A stretch of 64,000 nucleotides of DNA. It comes from Marinobacter sp. BW6. Its GTDB lineage: Bacteria > Pseudomonadota > Gammaproteobacteria > Pseudomonadales > Oleiphilaceae. The stretch covers positions 62,001-126,000 of the forward strand of contig NZ_VIRN01000054.1 in the NCBI RefSeq assembly GCF_008107725.1, read 5' to 3'. The notes below the pieces were generated by a model, which was given only the letters and a program-made list of their open reading frames with translations, had not been told where the DNA came from and made no database searches. A program made the translations under genes and the position numbers. Below, in pieces: positions 57,015 through 64,000 of this stretch. Numbering within the stretch: position 1 is the first letter of the stretch; each line of letters begins with the position of its first letter.

Positions 57015-59189
57015 TTAGCCTGTTTCCTGCGGATCAACATCAATCATCCATTTCACCCCTGCAGGCAGCTTTCTCTGGTCCAGCTCCTGGCAGACTCCGG
57101 TTAGTAAACTGTTCAGTTTTTTCCGGTTGCGAGCGTTGAGGATAAGTTGCGCCCGGTGCTTGTCGGCGCGTCGGGCAATCATGGCTGGCAGCGGCCCCCA
57201 GGTTTCGATGCCTGCGGTATTGGTAAGAGGCTTTATTGTATCCAGCACCTGCAGGCTCTTTTCCATTGTGTCGGCTTCTGCCCTGAAGATGGCCATGGCG
57301 CGGAATGGCGGGAATTGTCCTTCTTCTCGTTCTCTTAGGAGTTGGTCGGCGATATCGAGATACTGGCCTTCACAAAGCGTCTTCAGTAACGGATGGTCGC
57401 TGTGGCAGGTTTGCACCAGAACTTTGCCGGGTTTTGTGCCGCGGCCTGCGCGGCCGCTGACCTGCAGAAGGGTTTGAATAAGTTGTTCGGGAGCGCGAAA
57501 GTCCACGCTGAACAGTCCGCCGTCGGCGTTGACCACCACCACAAGTGTGACGTTGGGGAAGTCGTGTCCCTTCGCAAGCATCTGGGTGCCGACGAGCACG
57601 CACGGCTTGCCGCTGTTCACCTGATTCAGAATGCCCTGAATGCTGCCTTTGCGCTGAGTGCTGTCGCGATCCACCCGCACAACAGGCGTGTCCGGGAAAG
57701 CGTTGGCGAGAATATCTTCCGTTCTTTCTGTGCCCTGTCCAACAGGTTTGAAGGCTTCACTTTGGCATTTCGGGCAATGTTCCGTGGCTGCCGTCTGATA
57801 GTCGCAGTGGTGGCATCGCATTGCCCGGTCCCGGCGGTGGTAGGTCAGCCGCGTGTCGCAACGGGGGCACTCAACCATGTGGCCGCAGTCGAAGCACATC
57901 ATGACCGGGGCAAATCCACGTCGATTGACGAAGACCAGCGCCTGCTCACCTTTGGCCAGGGTCTGCTCAATGGCATTCAGGGCGGGCCGGGACAGGCCGC
58001 CTTCCAGCGGGCGGCTTCGGATATCCAGCAGGCTGATGGCAGGTGGCGCAGCATTACCGGCACGTTCCTCAAGCTTCACCAAGCGGTATTTGGCTTGCTC
58101 CGCGTTATGGACGGACTCCAGGGACGGAGTCGCGGAACCGAGAATGACTGGGCAGTTGTTCAGGTGGGCCCGATAGACGGCCAGGTCGCGGCCGGAATAC
58201 CGGAAACCTTCGCCCTGTTTGTATGAGCTGTCGTGTTCCTCATCGACGATGATGGTGCGCACGTTGGTGAAGGGCAGTAAAACAGCCGATCGGGTGCCTA
58301 CCAGGATAACCGGTTCACCGTTGCGGACTTTCAGCCAGGTTGTAAGGCGCTCACCGTCGTTTAGGGCTGAGTGCCATACTACAATCCGGCTGCCGAAGTA
58401 GTGTTGGAATCGGGCAACTGTTTGGGGTGTGAGGTTGATCTCCGGAACCAGTACCAGCGCCTGATCTTCGGTCCCGAGGTTTTGTTTCAGGTAGTGCAGG
58501 TAGATCTCGGTTTTTCCGCTGCCGGTGATGCCGTATAAGAGAAAGGCACCAAACCCTTCGCTTGGAGCAGCCAGCTCTTCTGCGGCTGAAGCCTGGGCCA
58601 TGGACAATTCCGGTCTGCGAGCAAGAAGCTCAGGGTCCTCACCGCGTGAATTCGGCCGGGGCGGCGAAACGGCCTCAATCAGTTGCTTCTCGCGCAGTGC
58701 GTTAAGCTGTGCCCGGGCGAAACCGGCCTGCAGAATATCCTTTGTCGGAGCACCCCTGGAGTGCTGGCTTAGCCAATCGATAAGTGCCTTCTGTTTATGG
58801 GCATTTGCAGGAAGTGTTGCTGCGTCGTCGAGTGTACGCCACCACTGTTCCATTTTTTCTTCGGCGATTCGCCCTCGTCTGAGGGCCGGGGGTAGGGCAG
58901 TGAACAGGCATTCGCCCAAGGGGTGTTGATAATAGTCGCTCGCCCAGCTGAGAAGTTTGAACGTTTCTTGCGGTAATGCGGGCCATTCCTCCATAACCGA
59001 TGACAGCGGCTTGAGCTTTATTCCCGGTGGCGGCTCAACGCCCACCTCTACAACGAGGCCGGTTGCCTGCTGCCGGCCAAAGGGGATTCGCACTCTCTGA
59101 CCCGGCGTCAATTCAAGGTCTTCGGGAATGATGTAATCAAAGAGTCGACGCAGAGGACGATTCAGGGCGATTCGTGCAATCAATGGCAC
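57015..59189 (-). CDS. priA: Primosomal replication-restart helicase PriA
   Basis: PriA binds stalled forks and reloads the replisome. The 724-residue product has the N-terminal 3'-DNA-binding domain (PLIARIALNRPLRRLFDY), Walker A GITGSGKTE, DEEH box IIVDEEHDSSYK, and eight zinc-binding cysteines in CFDCGHMVECPRC and CHHCDYQ/CPKC. GTG 59189 has GGAG 8 nt upstream; an earlier in-frame GTG at 59201 is possible. The 253-bp gap to rpmE follows. Confidence 0.95.
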   Translation of the reverse strand: MPLIARIALNRPLRRLFDYIIPEDLELTPGQRVRIPFGRQQATGLVVEVGVEPPPGIKLKPLSSVMEEWPALPQETFKLLSWASDYYQHPLGECLFTALPPALRRGRIAEEKMEQWWRTLDDAATLPANAHKQKALIDWLSQHSRGAPTKDILQAGFARAQLNALREKQLIEAVSPPRPNSRGEDPELLARRPELSMAQASAAEELAAPSEGFGAFLLYGITGSGKTEIYLHYLKQNLGTEDQALVLVPEINLTPQTVARFQHYFGSRIVVWHSALNDGERLTTWLKVRNGEPVILVGTRSAVLLPFTNVRTIIVDEEHDSSYKQGEGFRYSGRDLAVYRAHLNNCPVILGSATPSLESVHNAEQAKYRLVKLEERAGNAAPPAISLLDIRSRPLEGGLSRPALNAIEQTLAKGEQALVFVNRRGFAPVMMCFDCGHMVECPRCDTRLTYHRRDRAMRCHHCDYQTAATEHCPKCQSEAFKPVGQGTERTEDILANAFPDTPVVRVDRDSTQRKGSIQGILNQVNSGKPCVLVGTQMLAKGHDFPNVTLVVVVNADGGLFSVDFRAPEQLIQTLLQVSGRAGRGTKPGKVLVQTCHSDHPLLKTLCEGQYLDIADQLLREREEGQFPPFRAMAIFRAEADTMEKSLQVLDTIKPLTNTAGIETWGPLPAMIARRADKHRAQLILNARNRKKLNSLLTGVCQELDQRKLPAGVKWMIDVDPQETG

Positions 59190-59296
59190 TGAGTGCTCCA
59201 CTGGATGACGGGTGTCACGGTTTTTCCTTATCCTGTTTCAGTCGGCGGCCTGCCGCGAAATCCGGGGGTGGGCGAGTCCGGAAGTCGGTGTGGTGC

Positions 59297-59325
59297 TTGC
59301 CTGCAGCAATAATTGCAAGTAAGAT
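59297..59325 (+). promoter_or_regulatory. Sigma-70 promoter of rpmE
   Basis: TTGCCT (59297-59302) and TAAGAT (59320-59325) are exactly 17 bp apart and match four of six bases each. The predicted start near 59332 leaves a leader of about 120 nt. Confidence 0.45.
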
Positions 59326-59331
59326 TCGCGA

Positions 59332-59454
59332 TCTGTTTCCGGCAGGGCATGATTGTGCCCCGTCTTCTCAATTGATTCAAACATGCGGTGCCTGGCACCC
59401 GGGCCGATCAGACGCCCCGTGATCAGGTAGCGGCATGACCTAACGAGGTTCGCC
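59332..59454 (+). ncRNA. Structured leader of rpmE (candidate L31 autoregulatory element)
   Basis: The leader contains GGGCA/TGCCC (59345-59360), a near-perfect hairpin GGTGCC-T-GGCACC (59387-59399), and a pair around GATCAGACG...CGTGATCAGG before GAGG and the rpmE ATG. Gammaproteobacterial L31 leaders that bind their own protein have been proposed; whether this fits that motif I could not test. Confidence 0.35.
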
Positions 59455-59676
59455 ATGAAAGAAGGTATCCACCCCAAGTACGAAGAGATTACCGCAACCT
59501 GTTCCTGCGGGAATTCATTCAAGACCCGTTCTACCTACACCCATGATCTGCAGCTGGACGTATGCTCCCAGTGCCATCCGTTCTATACCGGCAAGCAGAA
59601 AGTTATGGATACCGGTGGTCGTATCGACCGTTTCCAGAAGCGTTTCGGTGGCCGTATCGGTGGCAAGAAAGACTGA
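59455..59676 (+). CDS. rpmE: 50S ribosomal protein L31 (zinc-binding type)
   Basis: The 73-residue protein carries the four zinc-ligand cysteines of the C+ form: CSC (Cys16, Cys18) and CSQC (Cys37, Cys40), and ends in the basic tail [16 protein letters not shown] lies about 8 nt upstream. Zinc-dependent replacement by an L31B paralogue is known in other bacteria; none is in the window. Confidence 0.97.
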   Translation: MKEGIHPKYEEITATCSCGNSFKTRSTYTHDLQLDVCSQCHPFYTGKQKVMDTGGRIDRFQKRFGGRIGGKKD

Positions 59677-59691
59677 TCCTGGTGGATTCGG

Positions 59692-59716
59692 AAAAGCGCC
59701 TGCGGGCGCTTTTTTT
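59692..59716 (+). terminator. Rho-independent terminator of rpmE
   Basis: The stem AGCGCC/GGCGCT (59695-59700, 59705-59710), extended by A-T pairs, has a TGCG loop and a run of seven T. Confidence 0.88.
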
Positions 59717-59891
59717 ATGCCCCGAGATCAGCATGTATTTATAAGATACATACGCAATTAGCCCTATTGACTGTTCACAAAATGTTCGTCGCCCACTTGT
59801 CGTTTCGGGTCTGGCGGGCCATAATGGCGCGCTCCGCTGGGCAAGCTCCGGCGGTTCATTACCTTTAAACGTGACAAACGGAACAGTGGCA

Positions 59892-61157
59892 ATGTCTCAA
59901 GATCTGAAAGAAGCAGCCCTTGAATATCACGCCAAGCCGCGGCCTGGTAAGCTGAGTGTTGAAATCACCAAGCCAACCAAGACTTCCCGCGACCTTTCCC
60001 TGGCGTATAGCCCCGGGGTTGCCGAACCGGTCCGCGAGATCGCAAAGGACCCGGAGAACGCATACAAATACACCGCCAAGGGTAACTTGGTGGCTGTTAT
60101 CTCTGACGGTTCTGCGATTCTTGGTCTGGGTAACCTGGGTCCGCTGGCAAGCAAGCCGGTTATGGAAGGCAAGGGCGTACTGTTCAAGCGCTTTGCCGGA
60201 ATTGATGTCTTCGATATTGAAGTCAATTCCGAAAGCCCGCAGGCGTTTATTGAAACAGTTGAGCGTATTGCAGATACCTTCGGTGGTATCAACCTGGAAG
60301 ACATCAAGGCGCCTGAATGCTTTGAGATTGAGCGAGCTCTGATCGAAAAGTGCAACGTGCCCATCTTCCACGATGACCAACATGGTACTGCTATTGTAAC
60401 TGCAGCCGGTATGATCAATGCCCTTGAGCTGCAGGGGAAAAAGATTGATGAGGCGAAGGTGGTGTGCCTGGGTGCTGGTGCCGCTGCAATTGCCTGCATG
60501 AAGCTGCTGATCAGCTGCGGCATTCGCTCTGAGAACATCTTCATGCTCGACCGCAAGGGTGTGATCCACTCTGGTCGTGATGATCTGAATCAGTACAAGG
60601 CGATGTTCGCCAACGACACTGACAAGCGTACCTTGGATGACGCTATTGATGGCGCTGACGTATTCTTGGGTTTGTCCGGTCCGGACCTTCTGACCGCCGA
60701 CCAGCTCAAGAAAATGGCTCCGAAGCCGATCGTTTTTGCCTGCTCCAACCCCGATCCGGAAATCAGCCCGGAAGTTGCCCTGGCGGCTCGCGATGATCTG
60801 ATTATGGCCACCGGCCGTTCTGATTATCCGAACCAGGTTAACAACGTGTTGGGCTTCCCGTTCATTTTCCGTGGAGCGCTGGACGTTCGTGCCACCACGA
60901 TCAATGAGGAAATGAAGGTGGCGGCTGTCAATGCAATCCGTGAGCTGGCCAAAGAGCCTGTGCCGCAGGAGATCTGCGAGGCTTATGGGGTGGAGAGCTT
61001 TGAGTTCGGGAAAGAGTACATCATTCCCAAGCCGATGGATGTCCGCTTGCTTGAAGTGGTGCCAGCGGCCGTTGCTCGCGCTGCCGTGGATTCCGGTGTT
61101 GCCCGTAATCCATACCCTGCGCATTACCCGCTCAAGTCCATGGACGACATTATCTGA
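59892..61157 (+). CDS. maeB: NAD(P)-dependent malic enzyme, short form (MaeB-like, no PTA domain)
   Basis: Malic enzyme decarboxylates malate to pyruvate. The 421-residue protein has SLAYSPGVAEPVREI, the substrate region DGSAILGLGNLGPLA with KPVMEGKGVLFKRFAGIDVFDIE, FHDDQHGTAIV, and the nucleotide-binding loop VCLGAGAAAIA. E. coli MaeB is about 759 residues because of a C-terminal phosphotransacetylase-like domain; this one ends at MDDII and lacks it. NADP versus NAD preference is unresolved. The frame starts at GTG 59871; ATG 59892 is the likelier start. Confidence 0.92.
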   Translation: MSQDLKEAALEYHAKPRPGKLSVEITKPTKTSRDLSLAYSPGVAEPVREIAKDPENAYKYTAKGNLVAVISDGSAILGLGNLGPLASKPVMEGKGVLFKRFAGIDVFDIEVNSESPQAFIETVERIADTFGGINLEDIKAPECFEIERALIEKCNVPIFHDDQHGTAIVTAAGMINALELQGKKIDEAKVVCLGAGAAAIACMKLLISCGIRSENIFMLDRKGVIHSGRDDLNQYKAMFANDTDKRTLDDAIDGADVFLGLSGPDLLTADQLKKMAPKPIVFACSNPDPEISPEVALAARDDLIMATGRSDYPNQVNNVLGFPFIFRGALDVRATTINEEMKVAAVNAIRELAKEPVPQEICEAYGVESFEFGKEYIIPKPMDVRLLEVVPAAVARAAVDSGVARNPYPAHYPLKSMDDII

Positions 61158-61176
61158 TCTGTCGTTCAGGATGATC

Positions 61177-61209
61177 AAAAAAACCGGCGGTGATCCCGCC
61201 GGTTTTTTT
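61177..61209. terminator. Bidirectional terminator between maeB and mrcA
   Basis: The perfect stem ACCGGCGG/CCGCCGGT with A and T runs on the two sides (61177-61209), and a TGATC loop, suits both convergent genes. Confidence 0.9.
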
Positions 61210-61225
61210 GTGCCTGCTTCTGATG

Positions 61226-63754
61226 TTAGAAGATTCTCCGTGACAGATCGTCTTCCTCAGAGCCTCCGTTACGATCACTCTCGGTTTCGGATGCCAGCGG
61301 TGGTGGCGCGTCCTCTTCCCGAAAGACCTCAAAAACACCGTCCTCACCCGGCCTGGCCCGCTGTCCCGTTTCGGGGTTGATCCGTATGTTTACGATGCCA
61401 TTGGGACGAGGCATAAAGGAAGAGGGTGCTCCTTCAAGCGACACTTCCATGTAGTCGAGCCAGATGGGTAGGGCGGTGCTGGCGCCAAACTCGCGTCTGC
61501 CGAGCGGTGCTGGTTGGTCGAGTCCGACCCAGGTGGTTGTGGCTACGTCGTGGTTGAAGCCGGCAAACCAGGTATCTTTCTGCTCGTTCGTGGTACCGGT
61601 TTTGCCGGCAATATCATCCCGGCCGAGAGCCAGTGCTCGTCTGCCTGTGCCGCGGCGAATCACATCCTGCATCATAGAGTGCAAAATATAGACGGCGCGC
61701 TCGTCCGCCAGTCTGCGCATCACACGAACCTTTGGCGGTTTGTCGCTGTTTTCCGAAGAGTTTTCGGCTGAATCTGCATTGCCTTCTTCGGTATCTGAAG
61801 TCGCTTGCTCTGCAACTTCGTTGCAGTTTTCTTCGCACAAAATGGTTTTCGGTGCCTGGTAGATGGTCTCACCGCGGAAGTCACTGATGGTTTCGATCAG
61901 GTAGGGCTCAACGTCATAACCACCGTTGGCGATCACGGCCATACCTCTGGCCAGTTCCATAGGGGTAAGCTGGCCGCTGCCCAGGGAAAGCGACAGGTCG
62001 TCTGGCATGTTTTCGACCGGAATCTCCAGCTGTGCCAGGTAATCCAGGGTGTTCTGTATACCCAGGTCGCGCAGAAGCCGAATGGAAACCAGGTTGCGTG
62101 AGCGATAGAGTGCTTCCCGAAGACGGGTCGGGCCATAAAACTGTCCGGAGGAGTTCTGGGGCCGCCACGCGGTCTCCAGCTCTGAATCGTCGAACACGAT
62201 TGGTGCGTCGTTATAAATGGTTGCCGGCGTCATGCCGCTTTCCAGGGCGCTCAAGTAGAGAAAGGGCTTAAAGGTGGAGCCGGGCTGTCTTCGTGCCTGT
62301 ATGGCCCGGTTATATTTGCTCTGACCGAAGCTGTAGCCCCCGCTCAGTGCCTCAATGGCACCGGTTTTGGCTTCCAGTGAAATCAGTGCGCCTTCTACCC
62401 TCGGAATCTGGGCGAGTGCCACGGTCACTACTGTGGGCTGCTCCGGCTCGTCAACCTGTGGCATGTTTTCCTTGGTGTCAGCTTCTGGGGAAGCCTGGGC
62501 CGGGTCCTGGGCGCGCACATAGACAACATCGCCTGGCGAAACAACATCTGAAGGTTTCTTGGGCTCTGGACCAGTGAGGTTTTCGGTTTTGTAGCGCTTT
62601 GCCCAGGTCATGGTTTCAAAAGGCATGACGGCGGAGCCGATGCGGCGTGCGTGTACACTCACTTCGCCAGATTCGTCGTCAACCTCCTTGACGACTGCGG
62701 GCAGCAAGGACTCTATCCGAGGGTAATTCAGAATCAGGTCGGATAATTCGCTGTTGGCCAGTGTTTCCTGGTCGATCTGGCCGATGGGGCCCCGGAAACC
62801 GTGGCGTCGATCATAGGCTTCCAGTCCATTCCTGAGTGCTTCGGTGGCAACTTGTTGCTTTTTGCCGTCAACCGTCAGGGTGACGGTATAGCCATCTGTG
62901 TAGGCGTCTTCGCCGAACCGCCTCACCATTTCCGATCTTGCCATTTCAGCAACATAGTCGGCGTCGACTTCGGTTTCCGTGCTGTTATAGCTGGCAGTAA
63001 TGGGGGCGGAGACCGCAAGTTCGTGGGCATCCGGAGTGATGTATTCCAGATCCCGCATGCGTCCGAGAATCCAGTTCCGGCGGATCATCGCACGGTCCGG
63101 GTTGGCCAGCGGGTTGAACGCTGAGGGCGCCTTGGGCAAGCCGGCGAGCATGGCCATCTGGGCCAGGGAAAGTTCCGAGACCGGTTTGTTGTAATAGACT
63201 TGCGCGGCAGCGGCAATTCCATAGGCCCGATTGCCAAGGTAGATTTTGTTCAGATAGAGCTCGAGGATGCGATTTTTATCCAGTTCACGTTCGATCTGAA
63301 GAGCCAGAAGTATCTCGTTGAACTTCCGGATAAAGGTTCTGTCCCGTGACAAAAAGTAATTTTTTGCAACCTGCATTGTGATGGTACTGCCCCCGGACTG
63401 GATCTCGCCGGTTGAGATCAGTTCGATGGCAGCCCGCGCCAGGCCTTTGATGTCGACCCCAAAGTGCTCGTAAAAACGCGAGTCTTCAGCTGCCATAAAG
63501 GCTTGTAACTGAATTGTTGGGATCTGTTCGATTGTGATGGGTGCCCTTCTCTTTTCACCGAATTCTGCTATTAATCTGTTGTCTTTGCTATAGACCCGTA
63601 ATGGTGTCTGAAGCTTGATGTCCAGAAGCTGATGAACCGGCGGAAGGCCAGGGCGAAGGTAAAGATAGAAGCCTGAGGTTACGATAACGGCGACACTCAG
63701 TCCGGTAAGAAACAACCAGGCGAAAAGGCGAGATGTGCGCAACAAATGAGACAT
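61226..63754 (-). CDS. mrcA: Penicillin-binding protein 1A
   Basis: PBP1A polymerises and cross-links peptidoglycan. The 842-residue protein has an N-terminal membrane anchor (LFAWLFLTGLSVAVIVTSGFYLYL), a GT51 glycosyltransferase domain with the catalytic Glu in EDSRFYEHFGVD and GGSTITMQVAKN, an ODD/OB insert, and a transpeptidase domain. The transpeptidase has SxxK in PGSTFKPF (about residue 495), SRN, and KTGTT (about 716). A low-complexity acidic insert (CEENCNEVAEQ...DTEEGNADSAENSSENSDKPP) lies shortly before KTG. No ribosome site is seen before the ATG. Confidence 0.96.
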   Translation of the reverse strand: MSHLLRTSRLFAWLFLTGLSVAVIVTSGFYLYLRPGLPPVHQLLDIKLQTPLRVYSKDNRLIAEFGEKRRAPITIEQIPTIQLQAFMAAEDSRFYEHFGVDIKGLARAAIELISTGEIQSGGSTITMQVAKNYFLSRDRTFIRKFNEILLALQIERELDKNRILELYLNKIYLGNRAYGIAAAAQVYYNKPVSELSLAQMAMLAGLPKAPSAFNPLANPDRAMIRRNWILGRMRDLEYITPDAHELAVSAPITASYNSTETEVDADYVAEMARSEMVRRFGEDAYTDGYTVTLTVDGKKQQVATEALRNGLEAYDRRHGFRGPIGQIDQETLANSELSDLILNYPRIESLLPAVVKEVDDESGEVSVHARRIGSAVMPFETMTWAKRYKTENLTGPEPKKPSDVVSPGDVVYVRAQDPAQASPEADTKENMPQVDEPEQPTVVTVALAQIPRVEGALISLEAKTGAIEALSGGYSFGQSKYNRAIQARRQPGSTFKPFLYLSALESGMTPATIYNDAPIVFDDSELETAWRPQNSSGQFYGPTRLREALYRSRNLVSIRLLRDLGIQNTLDYLAQLEIPVENMPDDLSLSLGSGQLTPMELARGMAVIANGGYDVEPYLIETISDFRGETIYQAPKTILCEENCNEVAEQATSDTEEGNADSAENSSENSDKPPKVRVMRRLADERAVYILHSMMQDVIRRGTGRRALALGRDDIAGKTGTTNEQKDTWFAGFNHDVATTTWVGLDQPAPLGRREFGASTALPIWLDYMEVSLEGAPSSFMPRPNGIVNIRINPETGQRARPGEDGVFEVFREEDAPPPLASETESDRNGGSEEDDLSRRIF

Positions 63755-63949
63755 TTTTTTCTGACAACTGTTGGATATAGGTCTATCATTTGAGAAATTG
63801 CTTTAGGAAGGAAGAGTCGCTTCACCGCTGCAATAGTTCTCAATTAAAGAAGAACACGCATTGTAGACGGAATGGTGAAGAAATTCTCTTAAATAAAAAA
63901 CACATAAGTTACGTAACCGGGTGCATCTAACCAGGTATAGGGTGAGCGC
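63755..63949. other. Divergent mrcA-pilM intergenic region
   Basis: This 195-bp region must carry the promoters of divergent mrcA and pilM. It is A+T-rich in its right half. I see no convincing promoter hexamer pair or repeat in it. The same gene pair flanks each other in Pseudomonas. Confidence 0.6.
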
Positions 63950-64000
63950 GTGTTTGGATTAGGAAAGAAATCCAGTGCAGTGCTGGGCGTGGATATAAGC
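63950..64000 (+). CDS. pilM: Start of type IV pilus assembly protein PilM, cut by the window end
   Basis: Seventeen codons are visible from GTG 63950: VFGLGKKSSAVLGVDIS. The FGxxxKKSxxxLGxDIS opening is the PilM start, an actin-like cytoplasmic ATPase in the pilMNOPQ inner-membrane platform. AGGGTGAG lies about 5-9 nt upstream. Position divergent from mrcA supports the call. Confidence 0.8.
   Translation, partial: MFGLGKKSSAVLGVDIS

Noticed and set aside
59301-59316. TGCAGCAATAATTGCA as a Zur operator for zinc-type L31
   Set aside because: It lacks the gammaproteobacterial Zur consensus and lies inside the promoter spacer by chance-level symmetry.
59865-61178. 437-codon open frame antisense to maeB
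   Set aside because: It covers the malic enzyme gene end to end; the maeB reading has all the catalytic motifs.

Overview
The window reads as a chromosomal segment of a marine gammaproteobacterium close to Marinobacter. I infer this from the gene content and order: glnA/ntrB/ntrC with a DUF4124 gene between them, ilvE next to a core-LPS cluster, tolC near nudF-yqiB-cpdA, rppH-ptsP, hslVU-argS-priA-rpmE, and mrcA divergent from pilM. It holds no rRNA, tRNA, CRISPR array, intact transposon or prophage. The genus call is inference; no database search was possible.

Layout. (1) 1-5.5 kb: the end of an MSHA-type DUF6701 gene, then a leftward nitrogen-control block, glnA - DUF4124 - ntrB - ntrC. 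glnA has a near-consensus sigma-54 promoter and two overlapping NtrC boxes upstream. A third NtrC box lies ahead of ntrB. (2) 5.7-12.8 kb: bipA, pip, dtd, two tandemly duplicated porins with duplicated terminators, and a CYTH phosphatase-like gene. (3) 12.8-17 kb: a two-TM K+ channel and glnE, whose product adenylylates the GlnA encoded at the left end. (4) 17-34.5 kb: ilvE and then a lipooligosaccharide/LPS core region of alternating short operons. It contains a heptosyltransferase-like GT9, Kdo kinase, several GT4 and GT2 enzymes, a CDP-glycerol glycerophosphotransferase-like protein, a polysialyltransferase/GT52-like protein, an O-antigen-ligase/GT2 fusion, two lipid A acyltransferases, manC, an ELM1-family protein and waaA.

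(5) 34.6-44.1 kb: tolC, a TPP riboswitch with thiC, nudF-yqiB-cpdA, divergent metE/metR, and a solo gcvH. (6) 44.1-50.6 kb: a long inverted-repeat element, rlmI, a HAD phosphatase, rppH-ptsP, and a patatin-like protein whose nucleophile serine appears to be replaced. (7) 50.6-64 kb: hslVU, a SPOR protein, argS, a compositionally distinct Ig-like lipoprotein, priA, rpmE with a structured leader, maeB, mrcA, and the first codons of pilM.

Most genes are ordinary housekeeping. The less routine items are the ligase-glycosyltransferase fusion and its unusual surface-glycan neighbours, the perfect 20-bp inverted repeat at 44.2 kb, the Asn-for-Ser patatin, the porin duplication with Pho-box-like and Fur-box-like sequences upstream, and the Ig-like lipoprotein with calcium-loop-like repeats. 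I did not find a clear multi-gene system that is wholly undescribed. The surface-glycan cluster is the best candidate for new chemistry.
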